DNA of 64,000 bases from Fragilaria radians (lineage: Eukaryota; Bacillariophyta; Fragilariophyceae; Fragilariales; Fragilariaceae), in NCBI GenBank assembly GCA_900642245.1, contig CAAAJI010000002.1, positions 729,435-793,434 of the forward strand, in the 5' to 3' direction. Made by a program: the position numbers and the translations under genes. The notes beneath the pieces were generated by a model. That model did no database searches. It saw only the letters and a list, made by a program, of their open reading frames with translations, and was not told the DNA's origin. Of this stretch, positions 24,008 to 35,723 are shown piece after piece. How positions within the stretch are numbered: the stretch's first letter is position 1; every line of letters starts with the position of its first letter.

Positions 24008-24961
24008 ATGGCTATTCAACAGCGTTCACGGAATCCTCTTGTACGAGCTTTAATTCTGTTTTGTTCAATGTCCATTCATGTGCATTCGTTCCAAATTCCT
24101 AAAGTCAAGTCACACAACTCCAATTCACCTGGCCTGCTGCATAAATCCTTACGCCCTCGAAAGTCGTCGTATTCGTCGTCCACTGAACTTCAAGTCTGGT
24201 GGTTTGGTGGCACAGAAAACAATGATTTGGAAGATGAAGATTCATGCGAGCTCGTAGCAGTCCGCATCGAACGAACGTCTCCAAACTCACGCCTGATTTC
24301 GGGTGAGATCTTAGTTCCAACTCCTATGTCAGATGTATGGGCTATACTAACCGATTATAATCAGTTATCCACGCATGTTCCCAACCTGGTGGAAAGCAAA
24401 ATCATTGCCCCATCTTCGACACTTGGAAGTCCTGGTGATGGAAAATGCAGATGTCGACTATATCAGAAGGGAGCGCAGAAGATTATTGGATTTGAATTTG
24501 GGGCTGACGTTACTATGGATATGACAGAGCAAATAGTAAATGCTCATCCCAGCATAGACCAGAGATCTAATATGATTCAGCAGCGTAGAATCAAATTTAA
24601 ATGCGTAGAAAGTATGTTCTTCTCCAACTTTGATGGTGACTGGGTTGTCACAGAAAGTCTTGATGAAAATGGTGACCGAGTGACTCAACTGGCCTACAAG
24701 GTTGATGTGCGTCCGAAGGGTCCTGTTCCCGTGGCAGCCTTGGAATGGCGAATCCGTGAAGATGTACCAACAAATCTAAGAGCTGTAAAACGGGCTGCGA
24801 TGACTGTTGGAGAAGCAGGCGTTTTAGCATCTAGACAACCTCGGAGAAATTTTCAAGATAGCGTCCGACGTGCGGTACAGTTTGATCGTCAGACTGTTGC
24901 TCTTCCTGCTATGAATTGGGGAGAGGATGAAACTATGGCTAAATATCTTCAAAAGGAATAA
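24008..24961 (+). CDS. plastid-targeted SRPBCC/START-like lipid-binding protein (polyketide cyclase/dehydrase family)
   Basis: Single exon, 317 residues from the ATG at 24008. This ATG is chosen over an upstream in-frame one at 23798 because it places a signal peptide at the start: L-V-R-A-L-I-L-F-C-S-M-S-I-H-V-H-S followed by F-Q-I-P. The S/F junction fits the ASAFAP-type cleavage site of diatom plastid presequences, and a Ser/Arg/Lys-rich transit-like region follows. The body begins with I-x-G-E-I-x-V-P-T-P-x-x-x-V-W-x-[IV]-L-T-D-Y and continues with H-V-P-N-L-x-x-S, the start of the coenzyme-Q-binding/polyketide cyclase (SRPBCC) fold also found in plant and cyanobacterial plastid-type proteins. 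It ends with P-V-x-A-L-E-x-R-[IV]-x-[ER]-D-[VL]-x-x-N-L-x-A-[VI]. Such proteins bind hydrophobic ligands; the ligand is unknown here. Confidence 0.8.
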   Translation: MAIQQRSRNPLVRALILFCSMSIHVHSFQIPKVKSHNSNSPGLLHKSLRPRKSSYSSSTELQVWWFGGTENNDLEDEDSCELVAVRIERTSPNSRLISGEILVPTPMSDVWAILTDYNQLSTHVPNLVESKIIAPSSTLGSPGDGKCRCRLYQKGAQKIIGFEFGADVTMDMTEQIVNAHPSIDQRSNMIQQRRIKFKCVESMFFSNFDGDWVVTESLDENGDRVTQLAYKVDVRPKGPVPVAALEWRIREDVPTNLRAVKRAAMTVGEAGVLASRQPRRNFQDSVRRAVQFDRQTVALPAMNWGEDETMAKYLQKE

Positions 24962-26501
24962 ATACGGAGTCAAGCGTTAATTGTCTGCGATTTATAAAAC
25001 TATCCTCTATTTTTACTTGCAAAGTACTATAATAAGTTATGCCTTTTCTACGACAAGAAAATAAAAAACCAGAAAGAGCATCAATAAGAAGATAGATGGG
25101 GAATTAAAGCTTATCTCAAGGCATAACATTCGGTAATGTTTAATATAACTGGAAACTAAAGGTATTAATTGACTTTCATATCAATCAGCATGAATTAAAG
25201 TAAAATTCTCCCTTGATAATTGATCATACCATTTTCAGAATTGCGAAATCTTACCCTAGCCAAGGAGTTGAAACGTTCAAAAATTTGAAACCCTCTCAAA
25301 AGGCCGATATTGATACAGACCGAAATGACTCCACGTAGTCAACACAGAGTAAAGGATTCGAAGAAATTTGCATGAAAATTTTTCACACAAGAGAAAAAGT
25401 GAAATCAAATACTTCTGCTTAACCACAAGTATTCTGAAAGATATATATGGTTGAGTCTAATTGCGATAGTCGATGCTTCAAGACAAATTTGAGGGTGAAG
25501 GCAATTCGTTATTTCTAATGTTTCTTTTGAAATAAAGATTTTAAAAGAAAGATTAATAAAACACAAATCATGACAGAAAAAGTACAGGAAGAAAATGTAA
25601 TAGATTTTTTAAGCTTTTGTTTTACCAACGCCATAAGGTTACCTCCCACTCTGAACTTGTATGCCGTTGAAGATGTTAATTTATTTTCTGATCATTATTT
25701 TGCAAGTTTAATTTCTAATCCTAGCATACTGCTATAAAGACGCAAAAACTGTTTATACCTCTTTTATTTCATGAAGAACAAGGATTACGTTTTTTAATCA
25801 GGGAAGAGGAAAAATCTGTTATGGTGAAAATATTTAGCATTAGTGCCGTGCAAGTGATTCAAATTACGGACTTGATGATACCAACACGATTTTTCGATCA
25901 TCATAAATTATCGGCTTTCATTTGTCCTGTGCTGTAAATGAAGTGATTACGGCCTAAATGGAAAGTTTCATTTGCCATTCGAATTTCTGTTTTCTTTAAC
26001 TTTATTTCGGCAAAAGTTTTGATTTGAATTTTATTGGGAAAGTTAGCAAAGTGAGACATCTTTACAAAGGAAATCGAAATCTATTCTAGCAAAACAAATG
26101 ATGCTGGCAGCAAAAGTATACCATAATACTCATTTACGGTATATCTTTCCATTTTGTTCTTATTGCTGATTATCTGAAATTTCTATTGACCAGAACCAGT
26201 GTATGAGCATAAAGGAACATTGGAAGACTTTCAAAGTAACAAATCGGTAATATTTTATTTAGCAGCCTTATGCATAAACTCCAGGCTAATTGTCAATTGT
26301 CAGCAGTTACTTAATGCAATCTTACCGTACTAGTCTATCATCGAACGGGGCAAGACGACAAATCCTTGCTGGGAGAACTCCACAGTACAGTTATGGATAT
26401 CAAGCACTAATGCACTCGATAACTCGAGTACTCGTCTTACTTCAATTAGAACGTTATACTTCCATTATTACTCCGTAAATTATTTGGGTGGGACTCTGAC
26501 A
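24962..26501. other. intergenic, about 1.5 kb, no gene seen
   Basis: AT-rich spacer between the SRPBCC gene and TBL1. No open frame of note, no RNA gene and no long repeat was seen. Confidence 0.5.
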
Positions 26502-29105
26502 ATGTCAAATTTGAAAGGCAATTCGTCCACATCTGCAACGGCACCTAAAGAAGGAGCAACTTCAGATTCTGGAAATGAATCGTCCAGCGACAGCGAAAGA
26601 AAAGATGCAGCACCTATGAGTCTTTCTTCAGATGAAGTGAATTACTTGATTTATCGTTATTTGCAGGTACGTCAATTGGATACCAGCGTCTACTACTACA
26701 GGATACCGTGATTGATGGACGGTTGGTTGGGAATGGTCTCGGAAAGAAACCTCGATGATTGGGCATACTTGATTCATCAGTCAACTCATTATTATTCTTC
26801 CTTAATGAAGGAATCTGGGTTTGTGCATTCTGCCTTTACATTTGCTTACGAAAGTTTACTGGGGCGAAGCAATATCCGGAACGCGGAAAAAAGTGTGCCT
26901 CCGGGGGCTTTGATTAGCTTTCTGCAAAAGGGATTACAATATGTAGGGATCGAAGAGAATCTTCAGAGGGAGGCAACACATGGAAAGAAGGGACAGAATG
27001 TAGAAAAAGATACAACATTAAATGGGAGCATGCATAATTTCACACTTCTCGCACCAAAAACGATACGAGCTCTTACACGAGTACGTCCACCTATACAGTT
27101 GAATGTATCGGCTGCTGCTGCCGCTGCAGCTGTTAAATCTAGGCTGGAAGCGGAAGCCAAAATCCAGGCCGACAAAAAAACTGCTCCAGTGACATCTAAT
27201 GAAACTACATCAACATCTGAACAGAATTCTCTTCTCCTTGAGTTACCGACTCAACAATTGCTTTTAAATGGCCAAGATCAATCTCAGATCCCGAAGTCTG
27301 ATATACCCAAGGAAAATACGGAATCAGTGAAGAGAAAAAACCCTCAAATGGGTAAAAATGTCACAACAGGATCAGCGTCTTTTCCGGCACAAAAACGTCG
27401 ATTCTCAGAAGTCAAAGATTCCGATACACAGAAAAAAGAATCCCTAGACCCGGTGAATCGGCAAGAACCACCAAAATCTTTGGCATCTGTCACTTCCAAT
27501 AGCGACATACAGAGCAAAAAAAAGAAAGGAAATGGCACAATGAACTTTGGAGGACAACAGGGTCCTGCATCAGAGACAACTTCTACAGTTCCCTTACATC
27601 TTCAACAAGGAATCAATCGTTCAAATGTTTTAGAAAGCACAGGAGTTGAAAAGAAAAAACCGGGATCGGAAAAGCTCTCTGAATCATCTACAACTAAATC
27701 CATGGATTTTGAAACCGATAATTCATACTCGAATCGAAGTCAACACATAAACGGAATCTCAGGAAATGATGACCTAAACCGAAATGGATCAACAAGCAAA
27801 AATCAGTCTGAAGAAGAGTCAACTGTGAATGAAATGTCTGTTTCACGTGTTGACCCACGGCAGCGAGACTCGACAACTGCTAATGAGAAAAGTTCGTCGC
27901 AAGATGCCATAATTGACGAGGAAGATCGTGTAACTCATGCCGCCCCTTCTGAAGTATTAGAGCTGAACAAGCATTCCTCGGAAGTTTTCATGTGTGCTTG
28001 GAATCCGGTGTACACAGATCTTATTGCAACTGGTAGTGGGGATGCCTCTGCTCGTATCTGGCAAATGGGAGGCCCAAATGCAGCTGGAGGATGTAGTTCT
28101 ATTCGGGAACTTCCTCACGGTGTTGATTCGAACGACCGAAAAAATAAAGATGTTACAACTCTTGAATGGTCTTCTGATGGTAAGCTTCTTGCCACGGGAA
28201 GTTACGATGGAGTGGCTCGTGTATGGAGTCGCACGGGTGTTCTCGTTCACACGCTGAGTAGGCATCGCGGTCCAATTTTCTCCCTGAAATGGAACCGCTC
28301 AGGAAACTATTTGTTATCTGGAAGTTATGATCAAACGACAATCGTTTGGGATGTCTCTGGTTCTTCGGGTCAGGTAGTACAGCAATTCAACGATCACAGT
28401 GCTCCTGCTCTTGATGTGGACTGGAAAGACGACACTACATTTGCTTCATGTTCCACCGACAAAACAGTTCTTATCTGCCGAGTCGGTGTCGACCACCCTT
28501 TGAGAACATATTCCGCACATTTAGACGAGGTCAATGCAGTCAAATGGGATCCTTCTGGTACTCTGCTTGCTAGTTGCTCAGATGATTATACCGCCAAGGT
28601 GTGGAACGTAGCCAGTGATCGATCTGATCCCATGTACGACTTCAAGGATCATAAAGCAGAAATTTATACACTTAAATGGTAAGCAAACAGAAAAGTAATC
28701 ATTGATAATCTTGCACTCGCGTACTTACACTTTTCAATAAGGAGCCCCACCGGACCGGGATCTGGAAATCCGCAGAAGCTCAAACTCCTTGCAACGGCTT
28801 CATTTGATGGCTCTGTCCGATTGTGGAATGTGCAAGACGGAACTTGTCTACGGATTTTTTCTCGTCACCGCGATTCAGTTTACTCCGTTGCCTTCTCTCC
28901 ATCCGGCGACTACTTAGCTAGCGGTTCTCTTGCTGGTCAGCTGTACATATGGAATGTCATGAAGGGAGTGCATGTAAAAAGTTTCAAGGGTAATGGCGAC
29001 ATTTTTGAAGTTGCATGGAATGTCGAAGAAACAAGAGTTGCTGCATGTTTTTCATCGAACTCGGTTTCTGTTATTGATTTTAATCAACCTTCATCAATTC
29101 GCTAG
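26502..29105 (+). CDS. TBL1XR1: TBL1/TBL1XR1 homologue (LisH plus WD40 corepressor subunit), three exons
   Basis: Exons 26502-26666, 26811-28678 and 28742-29105 give about 798 residues; the introns are 144 and 63 bp. The first intron removes the frame between Y-R-Y-L-Q and E-S-G-F, exactly within the LisH motif (S-S-D-E-V-N-x-L-[IV]-Y-R-Y-L-Q-E-S-G-F-x-H-S-A-F-T-F), which is almost the same as in animal TBL1. Next come P-P-G-A-L-I-S and Q-K-G-L-Q-Y-V, the F-box-like part of TBL1. A low-complexity Ser/Asn/Lys-rich linker of about 300 residues follows. From residue about 439 to the end there are WD40 repeats with S-G-D-x-x-A-R-[IV]-W type blade ends. Homologues are human TBL1, plant HOS15 and yeast Sif2, which belong to histone deacetylase corepressor complexes. 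The linker is longer than in animals. The stop is 84 bp from the NFU1 stop on the opposite strand. Confidence 0.93.
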
Positions 29106-29189
29106 CCATATAACATGAAAAAGACAAGTAAAAATTCATTAAATGGTTGTATTGATATCTGTCTTAGAAATTAATCAAATGTACCATTA

Positions 29190-29975
29190 TTAATCCGAAA
29201 ACGGAATTCCTGCAGCAGCAAGCCTTTCTTCATATGACTTTTGCTTGCTAGGTTTGTCTGTATTAACGCCATCAGTTTCCACCTTATCTGCATCGTCTTC
29301 CTCATCATCTTCTTTCTCAGGCTCGAGTGAAAGTACTGATTTCACTTCCGGAATGTAATGCATAAGCATATTTTCGACTCCCTGCTTCAGAGTGACCGAG
29401 CTTGATGGGCAGCCGACACAGGATCCTGCCAGTTGTACAGTCACAGTTCCCAATTCAGCATCAAATCCTATGTACCGAATGTCCCCACCATCGTCTTGGA
29501 CTGCAGGACGTATGCGAGTTTCAAGAAGCTCCTTAATCATTGCGACAACTTCATCGTCGTCTTCAAGGATTGTAGTGTCCGTTATTTCTGCCCTTTCCAA
29601 AACTGCTGGTTTACCCGATGCAAAGTGATCCATGATTGCTGAAAATACAAAGGCCTTTACGTGCATCCATGGACGTTCTGCAACTTTAGTCACAGTCACA
29701 AAGTCAGAACCTAGGTAGACTGACTTAACCCCATCCACAGCAAATAATGCCTTCATCAATGGCGAACGTGCAATCACATCTTTTTCAGATTTCACTGCGT
29801 AGACACCAGAGTTGTTTTCGGATTTTTCCAGCACTGGACGGCCTGGTAAAAATTTGAGGGATTCCGGATTAGGCGTTTCTTCTGTTTGAATGAATAGGCT
29901 ACGTGCTTGAACTATAGTTGGTTGTCGTAAATATCTTGAGGAAGCACCATTCAATCTCCTAAAGGATGACAACAT
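29190..29975 (-). CDS. NFU1: NFU1, mitochondrial iron-sulfur cluster scaffold
   Basis: Single exon, 261 residues. An Arg/Ser-rich N-terminal presequence (residues 1-28) ends before T-E-E-T-P-N-P-x-[SA]-L-K-F-[LI]-P-G, the hallmark start of the Nfu N-terminal domain (residues 30-120). The C-terminal NifU domain (about 140-220) has R-P-[AVY]-[VI]-Q-x-D-G-G-D-I and the cluster ligands S-C186-V-G-C189-P-S-S. NFU1 binds a [4Fe-4S] cluster and hands it to lipoate synthase, complex I and other mitochondrial targets. The length fits the family. The acidic tail (E/D-rich, residues 218-240) is an addition. It converges tightly on TBL1. Confidence 0.96.
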   Translation of the reverse strand: MLSSFRRLNGASSRYLRQPTIVQARSLFIQTEETPNPESLKFLPGRPVLEKSENNSGVYAVKSEKDVIARSPLMKALFAVDGVKSVYLGSDFVTVTKVAERPWMHVKAFVFSAIMDHFASGKPAVLERAEITDTTILEDDDEVVAMIKELLETRIRPAVQDDGGDIRYIGFDAELGTVTVQLAGSCVGCPSSSVTLKQGVENMLMHYIPEVKSVLSLEPEKEDDEEDDADKVETDGVNTDKPSKQKSYEERLAAAGIPFSD

Positions 29976-31130
29976 TTTTTCGATTCTTTCCTTCTTGTTA
30001 CTCCGAGCTGCGGAATTCTATTGAAGGAATTGCGTCTCTTCTATGGGCATGGTTTCAATAACTGACGAATGATACGACTAAAATTTGTGCCGGTGAGTGA
30101 TATTGTACCTTCAAATACTGACGTTTTCTTCGAGGCATAACATACTATCAATTTATAAATACAGTATTTTACTGTCAAAGGGTCAAGAATCTTGACCCTT
30201 TGACAGTACCTTGACTCAAGATATGTCGTGATTGTCCTTACCAATACCTGATGGCATTACTTCGATCAGTTATACACCGTCAAAGTAACAGAAATTTCCT
30301 TACAGCACAAGGAAAACCAACAAGGACAATATACATGGGTAAGTGAGGTACATAGCTTACAACATGTAGTTTGGGGTTATTTCCTTGTTTTAAGTCACTT
30401 TGTGATATAAAGTCGCTCTATTTGTAGACAGCTAATCGTGGGATAAAGAATTTAGAATTTAGATATTGAAATAACCTCATCGAATTTATTAGTTATACAA
30501 TCCGCTGATTTGAGGGTACAATAAACAGTTAATCTAGTCTAGTTTAGTACTTTAATTGTTGTCCTCACAGATTCGGGCATAAAATACAAACCTTCCCGAA
30601 TTTTTCACGTTAAGCTTGAAGATCTAACAGAGAAGTTCATTTTCCATTGTAATATATTAATACTAAATGTCAAATCTTTAATTTTTGTTCATTACTTTTT
30701 TCATGTGCTTTGGATGATGTAGCAATGTATACCAATGATTCGTTAATCTAGAATCTTTTTCCATTTTTATGCAGGTAACTTTGACTATTCAATGAAAATA
30801 GGGGGTTACCAATATCTTTCATTAATATCACTCTAATAAATGCGAAGATGTGCTTTCATTGAAGTTGTGTAATTTCTACTGATTCCCCAGGCTATAACAA
30901 AAAGTCATTTTCTTCTTTTTTATTTTCTCATGACTAGCTTTAGTTCTGGACTTGTTGCTGTAATATTTAAATGAGTATGGGTCGTAGACAAGCGGTTAGC
31001 GTGTAAACGCTTTAATGAATTTTTGGAGTGTTTCATATAATGTACTATGTGCTTTGATTTTTATTATTCTCCTTCAAACCGTGCATCAGCCTTTTTTACA
31101 ATAGTTCTCCCTAGTCTATTAGCACTGCCC
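29976..31130. other. intergenic between NFU1 and assembly gap, with a strong hairpin
   Basis: No gene was found. The notable element is the perfect inverted repeat at 30170-30208. The remaining DNA is AT-rich and runs into the gap. Confidence 0.5.
30161..30208. repeat. perfect 18-bp inverted repeat with a nested alternative hairpin
   Basis: The left arm TACTGTCAAAGGGTCAAG (30170-30187) and its exact reverse complement (30191-30208) are separated by AAT. Just upstream, ACAGTA (30161-30166) can pair instead with TACTGT (30170-30175), so two folds compete for the same left arm. The repeat lies about 190 bp upstream of the NFU1 start codon. Confidence 0.85.
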
Positions 31131-31851
31131 NNNNNNNNNNNNNNNNNNNNNNNNNNNNNNNNNNNNNNNNNNNNNNNNNNNNNNNNNNNNNNNNNNNNNN
31201 NNNNNNNNNNNNNNNNNNNNNNNNNNNNNNNNNNNNNNNNNNNNNNNNNNNNNNNNNNNNNNNNNNNNNNNNNNNNNNNNNNNNNNNNNNNNNNNNNNNN
31301 NNNNNNNNNNNNNNNNNNNNNNNNNNNNNNNNNNNNNNNNNNNNNNNNNNNNNNNNNNNNNNNNNNNNNNNNNNNNNNNNNNNNNNNNNNNNNNNNNNNN
31401 NNNNNNNNNNNNNNNNNNNNNNNNNNNNNNNNNNNNNNNNNNNNNNNNNNNNNNNNNNNNNNNNNNNNNNNNNNNNNNNNNNNNNNNNNNNNNNNNNNNN
31501 NNNNNNNNNNNNNNNNNNNNNNNNNNNNNNNNNNNNNNNNNNNNNNNNNNNNNNNNNNNNNNNNNNNNNNNNNNNNNNNNNNNNNNNNNNNNNNNNNNNN
31601 NNNNNNNNNNNNNNNNNNNNNNNNNNNNNNNNNNNNNNNNNNNNNNNNNNNNNNNNNNNNNNNNNNNNNNNNNNNNNNNNNNNNNNNNNNNNNNNNNNNN
31701 NNNNNNNNNNNNNNNNNNNNNNNNNNNNNNNNNNNNNNNNNNNNNNNNNNNNNNNNNNNNNNNNNNNNNNNNNNNNNNNNNNNNNNNNNNNNNNNNNNNN
31801 NNNNNNNNNNNNNNNNNNNNNNNNNNNNNNNNNNNNNNNNNNNNNNNNNNN
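31131..31851. other. assembly gap (721 unknown bases)
   Basis: A run of N. It lies close to the copia relic, so repeated sequence is a likely reason for the gap. Confidence 0.99.
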
Positions 31852-32879
31852 ACTGTGATAAATTTCTCATGTCATTTGCAATGACTTGGTGTGAGGTCTT
31901 TGATCAAATATAGAGCTATACCCACATGAGACCTGTGCCTGGATTGCACACTTTGGTCAATGTAATCCCATCGGTTGGCCTCACAACTAAATCTGGTTGG
32001 AACTTGCTTGTATTCCTTGGACTTCTTCACCACCGCTCCTCTTTTACATTCCCAAGCGAAGAATCTTGATTTATTTAAAGGAAGGTTTCAAGTAGCTTCA
32101 AATTATATGTCCTTGCTGTTCTGCTGAGAATGCCTTCTCTGCAATACCCTGTAGCTTTGTGCAGCTCTTTGAATACTAACTTTATCACATGCTTATCGGC
32201 ACATTTGCTGCAGTCTAAAGTTTCATAGAAAAGTGCATGATTCCCGACCATAAAGCCATGATCTGTAGTTAAACTTGATGAAAGGGTTTCTTGCTGTTCC
32301 CTTTGCTAGTTTTTAAACCATCATTCCGATTCGAAATCCATTTTTAAGAGCCTTATTGAATGTTGAAGATTTTAATCCAAAGTTCGGTAATATATTTGCT
32401 TACTGAAGTATGGTTTGAATAGATGTCCCATCTTCATGTTCCACTTCACATTCTTGTGACCATATCTTGGTGCCTTCCATGGTCTTTGCATCTCTAAGAT
32501 AAACTTTCTATTGAACAGTTCTTCACATAATAGAAAATTGTATTCAATTAAGCTAAAGCTGCAATTTGAAATTCACTTTACAACTTTATGAAAATGAAAA
32601 TACCCATTTAAAATGTAGGCACCTTTTGAAGGCATAAAAACGTTATTTGTTTGATGAATTTTGAAATAAATTTGTTTGAGACTTGAGGGAAAATAAATTA
32701 TTAATGTTCGATGTAAGGTGAAGTGCTGCTGGTTGTGGTCCCAAAAGGACGGATATTGTATAACTGTAATTGGAATGCAATTCTCTATTCATCTAGCAGA
32801 TGAATGAATGGCAAGATCGATGCTACATTCTTGGATGCTTGCATGATCACATAATCCTTTCTAAAATTTATTGATAATG

Positions 32880-34000
32880 GCAAATCATGACATTCACCTG
32901 CACAAAGCCCTGCAAAGTCCTCTACGAAACAGGTGTGAGTGTGGTTTGTGCTGGTTCAAGAAGTAGTCCTTGATGTTTGATTCCATGCAGTATGCTAAAG
33001 ATTTCTTGTAAAGCATTTCCATGGTTGTACTTTTGAATATGGACAAACCTGGCAACTTGATGCACCGCAAATAAACTGCCTCGGACTAGCCAAGTATAAC
33101 AACATGCCTACTATAGAAGAAGAATACCAGGAATCATGTAGCACTTTGCTAACCTTGTGAGGATCTTAGAGATATCTGGGTAGCTGGGTTTCTGCAGGGT
33201 TGCAATTGCCCTTTCCTGTGATACTTACAACTTTGGAGATTAGACCAGCTTTTGTCAATTCAAATTTATCTTTTGTCGTTTTGATTGCATTACCAAGAAA
33301 TGAGCCCACTTCTCCTTCATTTAAGTTAAAATGAGTGAATTATGCCTTCGTCATTGATTTGCAGTTGTTTGACTTCCCACTGAATGGCACTATTTTCGAC
33401 ATCGGCAAATGCTGAATTGTACAATTGCCAGCACCAGCAAACATGATATCATCTAATTGAACCATGCACAACTTTTATTCTTGTAAATCACACAGTGGTC
33501 ATCCATATGCTGTTTCCTTGTCTCTGTTCTCATCCAGCCTTGAGTTTTTCAAAAAGCATGCATAGAGCTTGCTTCAAGCCATAGATTCTCTTCTTCAGCT
33601 TTCAGGAATGATTGTCATTAGACTTATGCCCAAATCATTGCAGGTACTCAGTATACACTTCTTCTTCCAACTCTGCCTGGGCAAATGCACTTGTATAATC
33701 CACTTGTTGGCTGTGCCATTTTTCAGCTAGAATTGTTGTCAAGGGAAATCAAATGGTTGACCAATGGACAACAGGTAAGTAAAAATCATTTCCCTCTTCT
33801 TGAAGGTCTCCACGGGCATAAAAGCGCGCTTTTAACCGCAGCTGTGTACCTTCATATAAGCGCTTTAACTTCAAAACCCAGGTTTCCTTCAACACATTAT
33901 AGTGAAGAAATCTTGGAACTGAAGTCCATGCATCTGGCTCATTTAGTGCCTGATCATGAGTTGTGTAATCTGCATCTCAATTTGTTGGCTTAGCATACAA
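32880..34000 (-). pseudogene. Ty1/copia retrotransposon pol relic (reverse transcriptase to RNase H)
   Basis: Read on the minus strand from about 33960 leftward, the order of a copia pol gene appears, broken by stops and frame changes. First is E-T-W-V-L-K-L-K-R followed by K-A-R-F-Y-A-R-G-D (reverse transcriptase entry). Then V-D-Y-T-S-A-F-A-Q-A-E-L (catalytic-region strand), I-Y-G-L-K-Q-A (finger helix) and V-Q-L-D-D-I-M-F-A-G (second catalytic region, altered from the normal Y-V-D-D). Next are G-S-F-L-G-N-A-I and S-I-V-G-M-L-L-Y-L-A. Near 32910 comes D-F-A-G-L-C, the start of copia RNase H. The element is dead. No long terminal repeats were found; the left end may lie in or before the 31131-31851 gap. 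DNA from 31852 to 32880 probably belongs to the same insertion. Confidence 0.8.
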
Positions 34001-35723
34001 GAAACTGGATCTTATCATTAGGCATGTAAACTTCAATTTGGGAAGGCGTATAGTCCATTAAATAATCTTGGAACTCTGTAATGGTGCTGTCTCGCTTCTT
34101 GATGATCTCCTTAGGGTGTCACTTCTGCTTTGAAGTTGCTGCAATAGTTGTTGTCAATAACTCTTTGTGAGCACCGAGGATGTGCATTTTTGTTTGAGCT
34201 CTTGCATGTCGCCAATAAATTCTTGATAGTGTTTATCCTCGGAAGAATCTTTGGAGGCATCAATAGTATGATTAGAAGTCAGAGGTTGTCACATCAAGTT
34301 GGATAGTGCTGGTCAATATCAAATGATGCTGTATTTGGATGGTGCTGCTCATTAACAGGTGATGCTTTAGGGGTTTATAATTAAGATTTGCTACAACTAA
34401 CGACAGATTATAGTCGAAGATAGACGAGGACACCGTTTCTCAAATGTTTGATAATCATTATAACCTTGTCGAATATGCTCTCTCTTTTCAGGTGTAAGCC
34501 AATCATCAGAAAGAAAGGAGGATGATGGAGTTTCATTACAAACATAACCTGCATTTAAAGTGATCCACTGCAACTTGATACCCAGGATGCAAATTTTCAG
34601 CTTTCAAGATTCATGTCTGAATTCATAATATTCCATTGTGGAAATAAAGTGTTGATGTACTTTTGCGTACTCCCTAAGGGAGAAGGAAAGAATATATTTA
34701 TGATGATTATTGAAAGGTTGATGAGTTAAGGGCTGGTAACTTAGAATTCTATGGTAATCTTGAAGATTAAAGTGTCCAAACCCATAAGGTTAGTGGAATA
34801 CGGTCATTGTCCAGTAGCAAAAGTTCTGCTTGCTGTCAGTATAAATTGACAACACATTCTATCCATATGTTCAACGCTGGTGAAGGCATTAACCATTGGC
34901 CAATGGCAAAGAGTTTGATGCCAAATAAGGTATGCAGGTAATCCTTTGCCATTTCCTGTAATATGTCCACTAACTCCTTTTGTTTTGAAAAACAGTCATT
35001 GAGGGCTAAACAAACTGTATGTTGCCTTTGTGATAATATGCCTGTGTTCAAGAGGGATTTGCTTTCCATCATTTTTTTGAAATGCTAACTAAACTTTACC
35101 ATATCCTTCAATTGAGATAACATTTTTACATTGGGTGAATATCTATAATTGCAAGTGTTGCTTCTGTGTCTAAGATTACGGGACTTCCTATAAAGGAAGG
35201 GTTGAGTCCTGTTGGATGAGTCTGTATGTTTTGGTTAACTTTCCCAATAACTTAGTTCCTGTGTTTAGAGGTAACAAATAGTCTCCTTGCATTATTTGAT
35301 CAGATGGTGAGCTTCAGTTGCAAATTCTGATACATTCTCCGCTGCACACATTCCAAGGCTAAACCAATTCAACTTTCTTTTTCTTCATCAACAACAAGGA
35401 AAGTAGAGGAATCACAGGTTCACATGCCATGAGAAGCAAATAAGATTCTGGAAACAAGTTCATCCATTTATTCATATCCATATCAATTAACTGTTTTGTT
35501 GCAGAAGGACTTTGTCCTAAGTGAACTGACCACAAGTTATGTCAATACAATCCCGCCAATTTCCAGCTGATCAAATGTGTTTTATTTCATTGGGATAATC
35601 GATTTATCTTACAAGATTCGTTTGTTTGAGCTTAGTAGAGACATCCAACATTAATTCAACTAATATATGCCTTTTCCTTTAGTGTCGATGACAGCATAAT
35701 TACTCTATTGTCTAACGGCGGCT
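34001..35723. other. non-coding, possible upstream part of the copia relic
   Basis: Many stops in all frames. The open piece at 34836-35072 on the minus strand has the right direction to be a decayed gag or integrase part of the neighbouring copia relic, but no protease, zinc-knuckle or integrase motif was recognised. The last part borders the 3' end of TRAPPC1. Confidence 0.4.

Noticed and set aside
30978..31030. tRNA-like D-arm sequence (AGACAAGCGGTTAG)
   Set aside because: No matching acceptor stem or T-arm with TTCGA-type loop follows, so no cloverleaf can be drawn.
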